5,671 nt of DNA. Origin: Maritimibacter sp. (lineage in GTDB: Bacteria; Pseudomonadota; Alphaproteobacteria; Rhodobacterales; Rhodobacteraceae). Location: assembly GCA_020441225.1 (NCBI GenBank), contig JAGRMP010000021.1, positions 1-5,671 of the forward strand. Reading direction: 5' to 3'. Made by a program: the position numbers and the translations under genes. The notes beneath the pieces are model-generated. The model did not search any database. It saw only the letters and a list, made by a program, of their open reading frames with translations, and was not told the origin of the DNA. This document shows, in pieces, positions 5,543 through 5,671 of the stretch. The stretch's first letter is position 1. Each line of letters opens with the position of its first letter.

Positions 5543-5600
5543 CCGGGGGCCTGTCTGCCCCCCGGACCCCCCGAGAGTATTTTCACCAGGAAAAAGGGGA
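5543..5600. repeat. GC-rich intergenic inverted repeat with AT-containing flank
   Basis: CCGGGGGC (5543-5550) and GCCCCCCGG (5557-5565) pair around a 6-nt loop with one bulged base. On the plus side follow ACCCCCC, GAGTATTTTC (5575-5584) and a purine run AGGAAAAAGGGG. It lies between the permease tail and the D-type ATPase gene. In the minus-strand mRNA it would form a strong hairpin, which could cause partial termination or protect the upstream message. The combination resembles a dispersed intergenic element I recall from Rhodobacterales genomes, which I cannot verify here. Confidence 0.5.
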
Positions 5601-5647
5601 GCGCCGGGGCATGGAAAGCGGGCGGGTTGGATCGCGGGCGTCATGGG

Positions 5648-5671
5648 TCAGCTCCGCTTCAGCTTGGGATC
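5648..5671 (-). CDS. C-terminal tail of a DppC-like ABC transporter permease (partial)
   Basis: The last seven codons before the window edge read DPKLKRS followed by TGA at 5650-5648. DPKLR/K with a basic end is the usual C-terminus of OppC/DppC-type permeases, commonly preceded by LRDAL. Its place just upstream of a D-type ATPase gene on the same strand is exactly where a C-type permease is expected (order A-B-C-D-F). Only 24 nt are visible, so the call rests mainly on context. Confidence 0.65.
   Translation of the reverse strand, partial: DPKLKRS

Noticed and set aside
5411..5644. 77-codon minus-strand frame between the permease tail and the D-type ATPase
   Set aside because: It spans the GC hairpin and the operator-like site, has no clear ribosome site and no family resemblance, and overlaps the ATPase start out of frame.

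Overview
The window reads as chromosome of a GC-rich alphaproteobacterium, most likely a member of the Rhodobacterales. The pointers are strong GC bias at third codon positions, an Mrp antiporter gene run, an RTX-type protein ending in TADDFIF, and a peptide-family ABC transporter with its own mutarotase. This placement is inference from gene style; no rRNA or other phylogenetic marker is present. All six complete genes and both partial ones lie on the minus strand, so transcription runs from high to low coordinates.

Region 1 (about 2988-5671) is the distal part of a peptide/glycoside ABC transporter operon. It holds the last seven codons of a DppC-like permease (5648-5671), a 224-nt spacer, two OppD/DppD- and OppF/DppF-like ATPases overlapping by ATGA (4443-5423 and 3454-4446), and 22 nt later a FucU/RbsD-family sugar mutarotase (2988-3431). 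The mutarotase suggests that the 'dipeptide' transporter imports a sugar or glycoside. The spacer contains a LacI-type operator-like palindrome inside a weak promoter-like sequence, plus a GC-rich inverted repeat.

Region 2 (1546-2781) is a single gene for a 411-residue acidic RTX/hemolysin-type calcium-binding protein, probably exported by a type I secretion system encoded elsewhere. It has an AT-rich leader with a possible sigma70 promoter and is followed by two GC-rich hairpins, the second looking like an intrinsic terminator.

Region 3 (1082-1545) is a 464-nt gene-free gap holding those hairpins, a degenerate 16-nt GC-rich tandem repeat and the leader of the next operon.

Region 4 (1-1081) is the start of an Mrp-type cation/proton antiporter operon: mnhE, mnhF and mnhG, with overlapping starts and stops. 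No A-D subunit genes lie upstream, so the operon probably begins with E and continues beyond position 1.

I see no CRISPR array, transposon, tRNA, rRNA or clear novel defence system. The most informative points are the mutarotase/ABC pairing, the LacI-like operator in the middle of the transporter operon, and the RTX protein with a non-repeat N-terminal region of about 140 residues.
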